Assembly (NCBI GenBank): GCA_951799445.1
Contig: OX637287.1
Location: forward strand, 44,545,724 to 44,609,723
Source: Pseudisothecium myosuroides
Lineage: Eukaryota; Streptophyta; Bryopsida; Hypnales; Lembophyllaceae
Direction of reading: 5' to 3'
Length of the DNA stretch: 64,000 nt
Position numbers and translations under genes: made by a program. The notes under the pieces are model-generated. The model was not told the origin of the DNA. It did no database searches and saw nothing but the letters and a program-made list of their open reading frames with translations. Shown here piece by piece: positions 34,019 through 43,740 of this stretch; positions within the stretch are counted from its first letter, which is position 1, and every line of letters starts with the position of its first letter.

Positions 34019-34596
34019 ATGAGTGTATCTCGAGTCCGCAACAAGCCACTACTACGTCAACTCTTTTAAATTGGCAGTGCTCCATCAAAACAGAGCGGTG
34101 GACCGCCAAGAAAGGAAGGAAATGACTTCGGGAGCCGGGAGTGGGACAGGGAGTGGGGTGGATATCCTACCTTAGTGATGCACAACGTTGTAGATGAAAT
34201 GTAATTTGCAAACCAATTTGCTCATCTTTCAGCACTGCTAATGCACAATGATGTCAAAATGGCGCGTGGAACGCTGCTAGTTTAATGGAGTTCCAATACC
34301 TCCACTTCGTCAATTGAGGTTATCTACATATATTATCTAGCTCCTCCTTAAGTCCACAAAGTGAGCTGATTTCTTCAGTTCATATCACCACGTCATCATC
34401 TACAGCTGAACGCATTGATACTGAAAACTATCTAATATAAAATCTCTTTCATATGCTCCACAAACTCTACAAACAACAGACCTCAGATTCAAAAAACGTA
34501 AATAACATGACTCTAGGAAATTAATGGCTTCATTTTATTTCTCGAAGAAACCAAAATCGTTCAATCCCTCTGTTGAATGTCCATCATGATTCCAGT

Positions 34597-36357
34597 TCAA
34601 GTGGCAACTTGAGATCTGGCCACTTGCTGCAACTTCCTTTTTAAACTCTCATTCTCTTGTTGCAGCCTCAAATTTTGTACCTGGTATGCTTGTAGTTGAT
34701 CCAAGGGTACAAACTGTCTCGCATTATCCCCCAGACACCTCTGACAAAACACCACCCGCTGAAGCACCGGGTCACTTTGTTGGAGGAAGATTCTTCCATC
34801 AGTATTTTCTGTGCCCGCATCCGCAAGGACCCTTCCTTGCTGAAAACTAGGGCTAGGGTGCAATTCACGCTCTGAATCATGCTCAATACCCCCTGGTACA
34901 GCTCCCACGCCTGGCAAACTCGGGTCTCCAAGGAGCTGAGCAAATCCTTGGTACTGCATTTGGGAGGAGATGACGTTCAATTGTTGATCCGGAGGATTTG
35001 GCAACTCAAGATCACAAAAAAGCTCAACAATCATGTCCTTGAAACTGGAAAGAGCCTCAGAAGGAAAATCAGCACCTCCCTCAATAGCACCATCAAGTGG
35101 AAGCAATGGTGGACTTGGAGGTGACGGAGCTGCGGACGCAATGGCAGGCTCAGCCGCCATAGTAGTAAGCATGGGAGGAGATGGACATGGAAGTGGCAGT
35201 GCAGACGAAGAAGGGTCATTGGATTCTGCCCCATCAGAACCGGCCTCAGCCGCCATGGCCAACTGTTTCCCCTTCTCCCTTTGGAAGTCGGCATACATTT
35301 GCTTCCCCACTTGCTTCGCTGTGCATGTGACCCATGTCCGCTTCTCCTTGCCTGCGAGCCCCCGCTCTTGCTCACTCATCGGTGGAATGAGAAACTTGCA
35401 CTGACCATACTTAAGCTCCACACAACCTCCATCCTTGTCATAATGGTGCCGAGCTATTTGAAGCACAATCTGGGCTTCAGCAGGAGTGTGGTATTCACCG
35501 AGGTTAAGCTGGCGCTTGCCGTCGTCCACTTGCTGTCTCGGCGGTTTGAATCTGGGCTCATACTTGAAGCGTATAAAGGCGCCGGTTGAGTTCTTGATGG
35601 ATCGTTTACGAATACCTTTGAGTTCGCATCCTTCGATATCCACGACTTCATGCTGAACATCAGGAGCTTTGCGCTTGCGGCAGTCGGGTCGGGCTGCCTG
35701 TCTGAACTTGATCCAGACGTAGGCGCCTTGGAAGAGCAAAAGAGAGACGAAGCTGGCTCTGAAGTCGAAGGCACCGGAGGAATAGGTTTTGGAGCCACCC
35801 CGGTCCACGTAGCCAAGGAGGTACTGGAAGACAGAAGTGAGGAGGTGGAGCACTGACGAGAGGAAAGCATGGAGGGCGTATGCAACTTTTGCAAGCTCGG
35901 AATCCGAGTCAGAAGCATCAACGTACTCCTGTTTGGAACCCGGTGCAGAAGGGACCAATCCATTGAGAACGCGTCTGAAAGAGAGCCAGCAATCGTCATC
36001 AAGCCGAATTCTCTGACGAATAGATCGTAGGGCCCGAGTCAAAACTTCACGGAGATTGTCATTCTTCTGGACTCTCCCCATCACTTCAGATAATGCCCAG
36101 GCATCAAACATGGAACTTTCAAAAGCGAGGCCAAATCCATCACCGCTGCTGCTGTTTAACTCAAACCTCAATACTAAAAATCCAAAAGATTCAAGGGAGT
36201 CAAGCGAGATCACAGACCTCACATAGGGGAAGAAGTCTTTTTGCTTTAACTCTATCTCCTCTATCACCACCTTCAAAAGCCACGCGCGCGGGTCCATATT
36301 TGGCGGTCGCTCATTACGATCAGGTTGCACGGGGAAGAACCAGTTTGTGTGTTCCAT
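34597..36357 (-). CDS. Unrecognised 586-residue protein with possible AP2-like region and coiled coil
   Basis: ATG at 36357 starts MEHTNWFFPVQPDRNERPP; the frame is open about 30 codons further upstream but without an ATG. Seen in order: a conserved N-terminal part (1-140), a stretch rich in Leu/Val/Phe at about 160-183 and 203-216 that could be membrane-embedded or a buried core, a basic RKRKAP (227-232), and a segment at about 247-312 with KGIRKR..TGAFIRFKYEPRF and LGEYHTPAEAQIVLQIA. The last part resembles the second half of an AP2/ERF domain (LGTFxTxEEAAxAYD), a weak match. Then come a Ser/Pro/Ala-rich linker (about 380-440), FCQRC (538-541) and a C-terminal heptad region with LRLQQENESLKRKLQQV. 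The combination suggests a DNA-binding or scaffold protein but I do not recognise the family. Its paralogue is at 49732-51477. Long antisense frames here are shadows. Confidence 0.7.
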   Translation of the reverse strand: MEHTNWFFPVQPDRNERPPNMDPRAWLLKVVIEEIELKQKDFFPYVRSVISLDSLESFGFLVLRFELNSSSGDGFGLAFESSMFDAWALSEVMGRVQKNDNLREVLTRALRSIRQRIRLDDDCWLSFRRVLNGLVPSAPGSKQEYVDASDSDSELAKVAYALHAFLSSVLHLLTSVFQYLLGYVDRGGSKTYSSGAFDFRASFVSLLLFQGAYVWIKFRQAARPDCRKRKAPDVQHEVVDIEGCELKGIRKRSIKNSTGAFIRFKYEPRFKPPRQQVDDGKRQLNLGEYHTPAEAQIVLQIARHHYDKDGGCVELKYGQCKFLIPPMSEQERGLAGKEKRTWVTCTAKQVGKQMYADFQREKGKQLAMAAEAGSDGAESNDPSSSALPLPCPSPPMLTTMAAEPAIASAAPSPPSPPLLPLDGAIEGGADFPSEALSSFKDMIVELFCDLELPNPPDQQLNVISSQMQYQGFAQLLGDPSLPGVGAVPGGIEHDSERELHPSPSFQQGRVLADAGTENTDGRIFLQQSDPVLQRVVFCQRCLGDNARQFVPLDQLQAYQVQNLRLQQENESLKRKLQQVARSQVAT

Positions 36358-37180
36358 GTTCCACAAATTGGTCGAACTAGGCTTCTCCTTACTTCGGCAC
36401 TCACATGTCAACGATACCTTCCCCCCAAAACGGAAAAAGTCAGGGCCTAGGCTCTTACACTCTCATGACCTCGAGAGCACGTGCGATTGCAACGTACTTG
36501 CGGAGATTAACAAAACTCGAAACTAAACATCACGGACGATGAGTCCATCAATGTCTGTAAACCTAATGAACAGTACCACAGGCGACTAATCTAAAATGCC
36601 CTTCTACGAAATGTCTGAGTGCGAAGAATTCCAGAGTCCATTTCCTCCGATGAAAGAGTAGGATACACTCGGAATTTGGACATTGGTCCCATTTCCATCT
36701 TGGATTTCTCCTGTACTGTGTACGAAACTCCAGAGACACGGCACTCCAAACACCAACTAGCTAGACGTACAAGCGGTTGTACGATACACACACACACATA
36801 TATAAAGTATGACTCTCGATCAATTCCAAGCTTGCAGGCTCCTCTCCAAACTCGTTCTCCTAAACTGCGCCTCGCACTCCACTCTGTCGGCAATCCAGCT
36901 AGAGAAGGATCGGAGGAAAACCGCAACGGGACAAACTGGAACTAACAGGCCACATCTACTCATCGCCAGCACGAGAGCAGATTGTCTGCGTGAAACTGAC
37001 GAAACTTTGAAACACGTACTGCCGCAACGAAATGCCTGCTTCACTACTGGCTCGCTTGGCTTCTATATGTAGGCCTCTCTCCATGGATGTCGGAGCTCGC
37101 ACAACAAGAGCGAGAAGCGGTTGAGCGCAGGGGGAGGAGGGGTTTTTTTAGGATTTGGGGCTGCGGACAAGTAGGTGGGG
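36358..37180 (-). promoter_or_regulatory. Upstream region of the 586-residue gene, conserved in both duplicates
   Basis: 36358-36600 is nearly identical to 51478-51720, as conserved as the coding part, and looser similarity continues to about 37180. It contains a CGAGAGCACGTGCGATTG block with a CACGTG G-box (36477-36482, changed by no more than flanking bases in the other copy). It probably holds the leader and promoter. The copies differ by small indels beyond 36700. Confidence 0.5.
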
Positions 37181-37300
37181 GCCCTGTCGACAAATAGGTA
37201 GGGGCCTACCGGGGGTCTAAGCAACACACGTGTCGGACACTTGGCTTCAACCTGGCTGGATGGAAGGGGGGTCGAACCGTCAAACCGAGAGCAGTTGGTA

Positions 37301-37699
37301 AGCCGGTAGGATGCTCTTGAAGCGCCCATTGAAGGGCTGGTCTGCCTTTTTCACAGGTTTCCATGAATAGAAATATTTTTGGATCATTTTTCAGAGAAAG
37401 AAAAATGGATGCGGAACGTAACACAAGTGGTTTCATATTTTTTGAATCACTTTAGAATTACTGATGAATTTTCAAAAAAAACTTGTTGTAGGCACCTATT
37501 TGTGACCCTAGGTCTTCCAAAATTCGACCACTTGCAACTTCTAAAGTGATTTGAGTAAATCAAGGCCAATGATTGGCTCTTGCAATAAATAATGCTTTTC
37601 TCTCCATTCTCTCAATGGCTTGAGAGGTTCATTTAAAGACCACCTAATGAAATATAGGATCAATTTAAAAAAGCCGCTCGCTTTTAGAGCAGACTATCT
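37301..37699. mobile_element. TA-flanked MITE, AGGTAG family (relative of 8365-8860)
   Basis: The body matches 8365-8860 closely (GAAATATTTTTGGATC, TTTGTGACCCTAGGTCTTCC). Right end TTTTAGAGCAGACTATCT then TA (37700-37701). The left end is altered (AGCCGGTAGGATGCTC after TA). It has the empty site for the non-LTR tail and for the Harbinger-like MITE. It lies at the junction of the two large duplications. Confidence 0.7.
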
Positions 37700-37701
37700 T
37701 A

Positions 37702-38057
37702 AGGTAGAAGTACCTATTTTCAACACACACACACCCTTGCTGTTTATAAGGTAGACGCACCAGTTCCCCTCCGCGTACCCCATTCCGTCATCGTGTACAA
37801 ATGCAGTACATTCTATAAATAAAATGTGCGCCTTCGCTACATACTGACAAAATGGGATACATGGACGGGAACTGGTGCGTCTACCTTATATGGCCACCTA
37901 TTCTCGACAACACTTGAATGCACAGTTCATTGAAAAAGATTCTCTGTTTGTACCTTCTCGTCCACTCATTTCTCTTCCCTCTTTGCTTAGGGAGAAGTGC
38001 CAAAGCTAACTGCAATAGGTGAATCTATGAGACCGGAATGGGTAGGTACTTCTACCT
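37702..38057. mobile_element. TA-flanked MITE with AGGTAGAAGTACCT ends
   Basis: Left end AGGTAGAAGTACCTATTTT, right end GGTAGGTACTTCTACCT; TA on both sides, the left TA shared with the previous element. Relatives in the opposite orientation are 38504-38871 and 42723-43063. A 138-base MITE (37749-37886) is nested inside. Confidence 0.8.
37749..37886. mobile_element. 138-base MITE with perfect 20-base inverted repeats
   Basis: Left end AGGTAGACGCACCAGTTCCC and right end its exact reverse complement, with TA duplicated at both sides (37747-37748, 37887-37888). The imperfect pairing continues inward (CATTCCGTC / GACAAAATG), so the whole element can fold. The perfect repeats suggest a young insertion. 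Confidence 0.9.
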
Positions 38058-38503
38058 TAACCGCAACCAAGAATCGCACCACAAATTCATAAACTAACCT
38101 TAATCTTTTAACGCGTGAGACTTGGCCTACGGTTTTTGGTAATTCAAAGTGCAATATAGTATGCCTGGCAATAAAGTGCTTGGCATGAAAGCTTGATGCT
38201 GCACAAATTTCCATCAATTGATTCTTGTTTATATCTAGAGTTTTGTGCTTTTCCCCCCATCCCAACAATAAGCGGCATTAATGAAAAGAATTCAAGACCT
38301 CCTCAACGTGCAAATGAGTGAACTCGCCAACCATTCATTATTGTCAAATTAAGACAATAATGTAGAAACAAAAATGGGCTTACTATACAATTAATGAAAA
38401 ATAGAAAAGCTAAACAATAGATCCCATTAAGGCCAAACATATTGTATTGTATCAAAAATTGTAGGTCAATTCTGGCTTTGCTGAGTGTTTAAGGGTTAAG
38501 TTA

Positions 38504-38871
38504 ACGTAGAGGTATCTATAAGGGATAACTTAAGCATTTCAACTTGTAGAATATGGGGAATTTGTTGTGAAATTGAACCCAATGTGTGTGAAAATAAGGA
38601 TGAGAAAGAATGCAATAAAAAAGGATTTTTTCTTCAAAAATGAATATTTTATTCAATATAAATGTGGATTTTTCATTAGGACCCATTCCAGTCTCACCTA
38701 TTGCGGTTAGCTTTGGCACTTTTCCCTAAGTAAAGAGGGAAGAGAGATGAGTGGACGAGAAGGTACAAACAGAGAATTTCTTTCAATGAACAATGCATCC
38801 AACTATTGCCTACAATAGGTCAACCTATGAAGCCATCACAAGGGGGTTGTCCAAAATAGGTACTTCTACCT
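38504..38871. mobile_element. TA-flanked MITE with AGGTAGAAGTACCT ends (reverse)
   Basis: Left end ACGTAGAGGTATCTATA after TA (38502-38503); right end AAAATAGGTACTTCTACCT then TA (38872-38873). 368 bases. Body shared with 37702-38057 (AGTGCCAAAGCTAACTGCAA in reverse) and 42723-43063. Confidence 0.75.
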
Positions 38872-39219
38872 TACTAGAGATTGAGTCACACGGACCAATG
38901 TATGGAAAGAACATGTAATTAGTTCAAAGCTAGTTGGTGGGATTCCGAAAAAAATTCAGTTTCATTTTGAATTCCAACAAAAAAATCAGTGACAAATTCT
39001 AATTAGTATAAAAATTAGAAAAAATAACTAGTTTTGGTACTTGAAAAATCGCAACTCTATATGGAAAATGGAAAGAAATAGCTTGTAAAACTCAAAAAAC
39101 ATATCAATTATAGAGACCACATCAACTAATCAAGGTGCTGGAGGTTTATCATATGATTTGTCGTTGGAGAGGAGACACAAAGTAAAGCTAACCGTAATAG
39201 GTGAGTCTATGAGACCGCC

Positions 39220-40443
39220 AAGATTTTGTGCAAGGGTGTCCATTGCAAACCTTGATTTTCTAGTGTTTAGGGCTCTAGGAATTGAGCTTCAAATACACTT
39301 GATCTTAGAGGAAAAATCACATCAGAAATTCATTGAAGAAAATTGTTGAGGGTCATTGCAAGAAAGACCGGTCCTATTTACTAGTCACGAAGCGAGTGAT
39401 TCTCTTGTCATCCAATATAATTTTTGAAGTAAAAGTCCAATGAACATGAAATTTTTATTGAAGATACCTAACTTGATGTTTATTAGATCCCTTATTTTCT
39501 TAGAAATTAAAAAAAATCATTTTATATTTAAAAATCATTTTTGTTAATTTGTCACAATATAAGGTTTAGGGGATTTTACTACGTTAGGAGTCTCCAAATT
39601 CAATGATCTAGAGCTGAAACTTTTGTGGTCTATTTGCATAATAGAAATGCATATTCATACCAAAGGAAATCTAAAATATATTATTTTGTGTCTTCCTCAT
39701 GAGTGCAAACAACATTCCTATTGCGCGCAATTTTTGAACAATGAAGATGATTCTAAGATCAATATTTTGGTGAAATCTCATGACTATGAACTATTTCTAA
39801 ATGTTGAATTTTTAGTTTTTTTTAAAATTAATTTTTGTATTTTTTACAAATTAAAATGTGAAATTACAGTGCAAGTATCCATTTTCTTGAGATTTTGCAC
39901 TTTTCTAGTTCTCCTACTTAGAGAATTTTTCTATGCTTTCCTTCCTAGGGTACCTTCTTCTTAAAGGTGTATACATTAAACATACTTTTCACATTTAAAA
40001 AATATATATTTTCTAATTATAAAGGCCTCCCGTAAGCAAAAAATGAGTACTATGGAAAACGCTATGTTTTTTTAATGGTCTTTTTTGCAATGACCCTTGA
40101 GAGTAGATTTTGAGAAGCCGCAAATTGATTGGGTTATGATTCTTATGCCCTTTAACCTTATAATTTTTTGGTGACCATTTTTTTAGATTTGACATGTGAA
40201 AAGAAGAATAAAAGATTTCAAATCACTTTTACAATTTTAACATCCTTATGATCAAACATTATAATCTTTCAATCTATAAATGATATTATTGTGTTTTCTT
40301 TTCCCATGTGATCTCTAACATGTCTAATTTGAATTTGTACCATTGCAAATTTAAAAAATTGATAAAACTTACCAAAATTTTGGCTTTTTGTCCAATTATA
40401 ACAAATTCTAAGAAGCTTAATAAAGGCCTTAAGTATTTAGGGA
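39220..40443 (+). mobile_element. TTAA-element, type A, left end lost, interrupted
   Basis: Type A sequence from AAGATTTTGTGCAAGGGTGT onward to the right end GGCCTTAAGTATTTAGGGA followed by TTAA (40444-40447). It joins directly to MITE-like DNA on the left; the same joint exists in the other copy at about 43410. The 747-base element 39350-40096 is inserted in it. Confidence 0.7.
39350..40096. mobile_element. 747-base element with GGGTCATTGCAA ends
   Basis: Ends GGGTCATTGCAAGAAAGACC and GGTCTTTTTTGCAATGACCC form a near-perfect 20-base inverted repeat. TTGA flanks both sides (39346-39349, 40097-40100). The paralogous site at about 43540 lacks the element (AAAATTGTTAAGTAGATT). The frame 39623-39964 inside shows no domain. 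Class uncertain. Confidence 0.8.
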
Positions 40444-40447
40444 TTAA

Positions 40448-41350
40448 CTCTTATATCCCCAATTGTATCTAAGGGGAAAAAAAGGATTTCAAGTAGGCTT
40501 GTATAACCTCATTTTTGGATGGAAATTTTTCACTTTTTCTCAGTCCCTAAAGTCCAATTGTTCCTATGAGGGAGAAAATGAATTTTGTTTAGGTTTCTAC
40601 AATTAATTTATTTGCAACCACGACATTTGGGTTGGATACCTCACAACCATCACCTGGTACTTTAGGGTCATCTTGGACTGAGCACGTTGTATTTTGAGCG
40701 TTTTCACCTCATGAGAAACAAGTCCAAGAACACCCATTGCTAATCTAACCTTCCCACTATTGTAAGTTCTAGTGAACGGGGAGTTTATGGGGTGATTGAG
40801 CTTTTTGTCGTTGTTTTCACATGTCATTCAATGATCTATATGGTCATATGGTTGTTGCCTAAGCTTAGTCATTTTATTTAGTAAAAAAAATAATTTTTTT
40901 TGGCATTCCGTTCATTTTCCTTAAGTTTGCAAAAGCAATTGGTTAAAAAATAAAAAATAAAAAATTACAACTTGGTTCAAATACTAAGTTGCCAAGGCAA
41001 TTCATCAATTCAAGGCAACTTGCACACTATTGTATTCAGATAGTAAGTTGGGTTTAAATTAATTGAAAATAGAGTGTCAAATTTTTCTATTAATTTCTAG
41101 GATTAGATAGCTCAATCTACAAGTAAATGTAAATATGGCCAAGGATGTGTGGGGTGTTTGAAATTTGCTTCTTCTAATGGAGAAAGGATGAAAAATCATT
41201 GTTTCTTTTTTACAAGCGATTCATTTCCTATACTCCTAGTTTTCCGTTCGGATATACGACCTACAACATTGAAGTTAAGACAATAATTTACTGATTTCGG
41301 TCGGCTGATTTTACGCTAGCTACCAAATCTCGCCGTTCATTGGTACTAAC
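40448..41350. other. Intergenic with a decayed type B fragment
   Basis: CCCTAAAGTCCAATTGTTCC near 40545 and the following bases resemble a type B left end read in reverse (compare 43666 and 54963). Otherwise AT-rich without a gene. Confidence 0.4.
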
Positions 41351-41354
41351 TTAA

Positions 41355-41985
41355 CCCCTCAATGCCCAAGGCACCCAATTTTGGTGTCGACAGTACTTTG
41401 AAGTTGTATAGAACTTCACCAAGATGCTCTTTCTAGTAAATTTTTATTTTTGAAAAATTCTTTTTGAAGTCTAGTTGAAATCTCGATCATTCATTTTCAA
41501 AATCAAATTTTTGATGCAAGGTTGTCCATTGCAATCTTGACTTTTTGTAGTGTTGAGGGCTCTTGAAAGTGAGCCTCAAATACGTTGGATCTTGGAGAAA
41601 AAATCACATTAGAAATTCATATAAGAAAATTGTAAAGTAGATTTTGAGAAGTCGTAAATTGATTGGGGTTATACATGTTATGCTCTTTAACCTCATATTT
41701 TTTTTGGTGGCCAACTTTTTAGATTTGACGTGTGAAAAGAGGATTAAAAGACTTCAAATCACTTTCGCAATTTTAACACCCTCATGATCAAACATTATAA
41801 TCTTTCAATCCATAAGTGATAATGTTTTTTTTTTTTTTTTTTTTGGTGTGATATTTAGCATGTCTAATTTGAATTTGTATGGTTACAATTCAAAAAAATT
41901 GATACAATTTATCAAAATGTTGGTTTTTTTTTTCAATTTAGAGCAAATTCCTAGACGTAAAAAAAAAGCCTTGGCCATATAGGGG
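41355..41985 (+). mobile_element. TTAA-element, type A (forward)
   Basis: Left end CCCCTCAATGCCCAAGGCAC after TTAA (41351-41354); right end GCCTTGGCCATATAGGGG followed by TTAA (41986-41989). 631 bases, collinear with 32640-33275. The hairpin CACCCAATTTTGGTG lies just inside the left end. Confidence 0.85.
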
Positions 41986-42341
41986 TTAAGTTCCACCTTG
42001 CAACAGAATCACAAACGGATTCACGAAGGGGGGCGTCTCAAACGAGGGATATCGACAGGTGGCTTCAAAGTGAAATCGCCCTCCTCACAGAAATGGGGGA
42101 GGAGGGGCGTAAGTACAAACAGGAGGGGGTCTAAGTACAAACAGGTAAGGTCTAAGTACAAACAGGCGGGGGCCTAGAAATACATAAGTCGGATGGGGGA
42201 GGGTTTTTTAGGATTTGGGGTTGCGAACAAATAGGTGGGGGGTCTATCGACAAGTAGGTTGGGGGGTCTAAGCAACACACGTGTCGGACACTTGGCTTGA
42301 ACCTGGCTGGATGGGAGGTCAAACCGTCAAAGACAGCAGTA

Positions 42342-42668
42342 AGGTAACAGGTTCAGAAATCGCCCACCTAAGAGCTGAAACTGAATTTTGGGGAGGGGAA
42401 ATGTCTCGAGATATTTTTCAGTAAATTTTTATTGAAAGACAAGAGGAATTGGCATCTAACCCAAGCCATTTCATATTTTTTGGAACTTTCTGGAATTAGT
42501 TATGAAATTTGGAAGTTGAAGTGGCATAGGGCTCTAAAATCGCCCACTCCCTAAAATGTACAGTGCTTGTACATCGCTAAAGGCTATGAAATAGTTACAT
42601 GAACAAACAATGTACATTTAAATAGGGTGGGCGATTTTAGAACCTGTGCGATTTCAGAGCCTGTTACT
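42342..42668. mobile_element. TA-flanked MITE with AGGTAACAGG ends
   Basis: Left end AGGTAACAGGTTCAGAAATC, right end GATTTCAGAGCCTGTTACT, TA on both sides (42340-42341, 42669-42670). 327 bases. The body is related to 12829-13140. In copy 1 of this duplication the equivalent position holds different elements. Confidence 0.85.
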
Positions 42669-42722
42669 TAGGCAATCGCAAATAAGAATAGCACCACGAA
42701 TTCATAAGCTAACTTTAAGTTA

Positions 42723-43063
42723 AAGTAGATAACTTAAGCATTTCAGCCCATAGGATATGGGGAATTTGTTAAGAAATTGACCTCCATGTGTGCAGAAATA
42801 AGGATGAGGAAGAATGCAAAAAAAATGAATATTTTATTCAATATAAATGTGGATTTTTTATTCAAAGCCATCCAATCTCATAGATTCAACTATTGCGGTT
42901 AGCTTTGGCACTTCTTCTTAATCAAAGAGGGAAGAAAGATGAGTGGATGAGAAGATACAAACAAATAATTTTTTTGAATGAACAATGCATCCAATTATTG
43001 TCCACAATAGGTCAACCTATAAAGCCATTACAAGGAAGTTGTCCAAAATAGGTACCTCTACCT
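42723..43063. mobile_element. TA-flanked MITE with AGGTAGAAGTACCT-type ends (reverse, left end eroded)
   Basis: The right end AAAATAGGTACCTCTACCT then TA (43064-43065) and body match 38504-38871; the left end is shortened to AAGTAGATAAC, so that boundary is approximate. Confidence 0.6.
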
Positions 43064-43409
43064 TATTAGTGGTTGAGTCAAACAAACTGGTGTTTTGGAA
43101 AGAACCGGTAGTTAGTTCAAAGCTAGACGGTGAGATTTCAAAAAAAATCAATTGCATTTTGAATTCCAACAAAAAAATTAGTGGCAAATTCTAATTAGAG
43201 TAAAGAATAGAAAAAATAACCAGATTTGGTACTTGAAAAATCGCATTTCAATATCAAAAATGGGAAAAAAAAAATAGCTTGTAAAACTCAAAAAACATCC
43301 CAACTACATAGACCACACCAACTAGTAGAGGTGTTAGAGATTTATCATATGATTCGTCATTGGAGTGGAGACACAAGGTACAACTAACTGTAATAGGTGA
43401 ATGTATGAA

Positions 43410-43665
43410 ACCACCAAGATTTTGTACAAGGGTGTCCATTGCAGATCTTGGTTTTCTAGTATTGAGGGCTCTTAGAAATGAGGCCTTAAATATACTAGAT
43501 CTTGAAGAAAAAATCACATTTGAAATACATTTAAGAAAATTGTTAAGTAGATTTTGAGAAGCCGTAAACTGATTGGAGTTATGATTGTTATGCCATTTAA
43601 CCTCAGAATTTTTTGGTGACCATTTTTCTAAATTTGACATGTGAAAAGAGGAATTGAAGACTTCA
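43410..43665 (+). mobile_element. Type A TTAA-element fragment without either end
   Basis: Type A interior (AGATTTTGTACAAGGGTGTC to GGTGACC and TGTGAAAAGAGGA). The left joint to MITE-like DNA is shared with 39220; the right end was lost in a deletion. Confidence 0.65.
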
Positions 43666-43740
43666 AAAGTCCAATTGTTCCTACAAAGGACAAGATGAAC
43701 TTTGTGCAGGTTCCTACGATCAATTGTTTGCAAAAAATTT

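Larger units (their letters stand above)
31040..37300. repeat. Large duplication, copy A
   Basis: Collinear with about 45950-52330 in the same orientation. The match is strong across the 586-residue gene and its upstream 300 bases, weaker in the AT-rich left part. Differences are mostly clean insertions: a type A element here (32640-33275) versus a pogo MITE, a large palindrome, a 223-base MITE and a non-LTR tail in the other copy. Confidence 0.8.
37180..40620. repeat. Second duplication, copy 1
   Basis: Collinear with about 42180-43740: the same CTAAGCAACACACGTGTCGG block, the same AGAATCGCACCACAAATTCA block, the same AGGTAGAAGTACCT-type MITE, the same chimeric joint between MITE-like DNA and a truncated type A element (39219 and 43410), and the same TCCAATTGTTCCTA tail. 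Fragments of a third copy appear near 54120-54260. Confidence 0.7.
42090..43740. repeat. Second duplication, copy 2, preceded by a short tandem array
   Basis: 42090-42180 has three variants of TAAGTACAAACAGG spaced about 25 bases. From about 42180 the sequence follows 37150-40620. It lacks the 747-base element, and about 340 bases are deleted between TTCAAA and AGTCCAATTG (near 43664), removing the type A right end. Confidence 0.7.

Noticed and set aside
35031..36002. Several long plus- and minus-strand frames inside the 586-residue gene
   Set aside because: They overlap the coding frame that is conserved between both duplicates and change more at the protein level than that frame.
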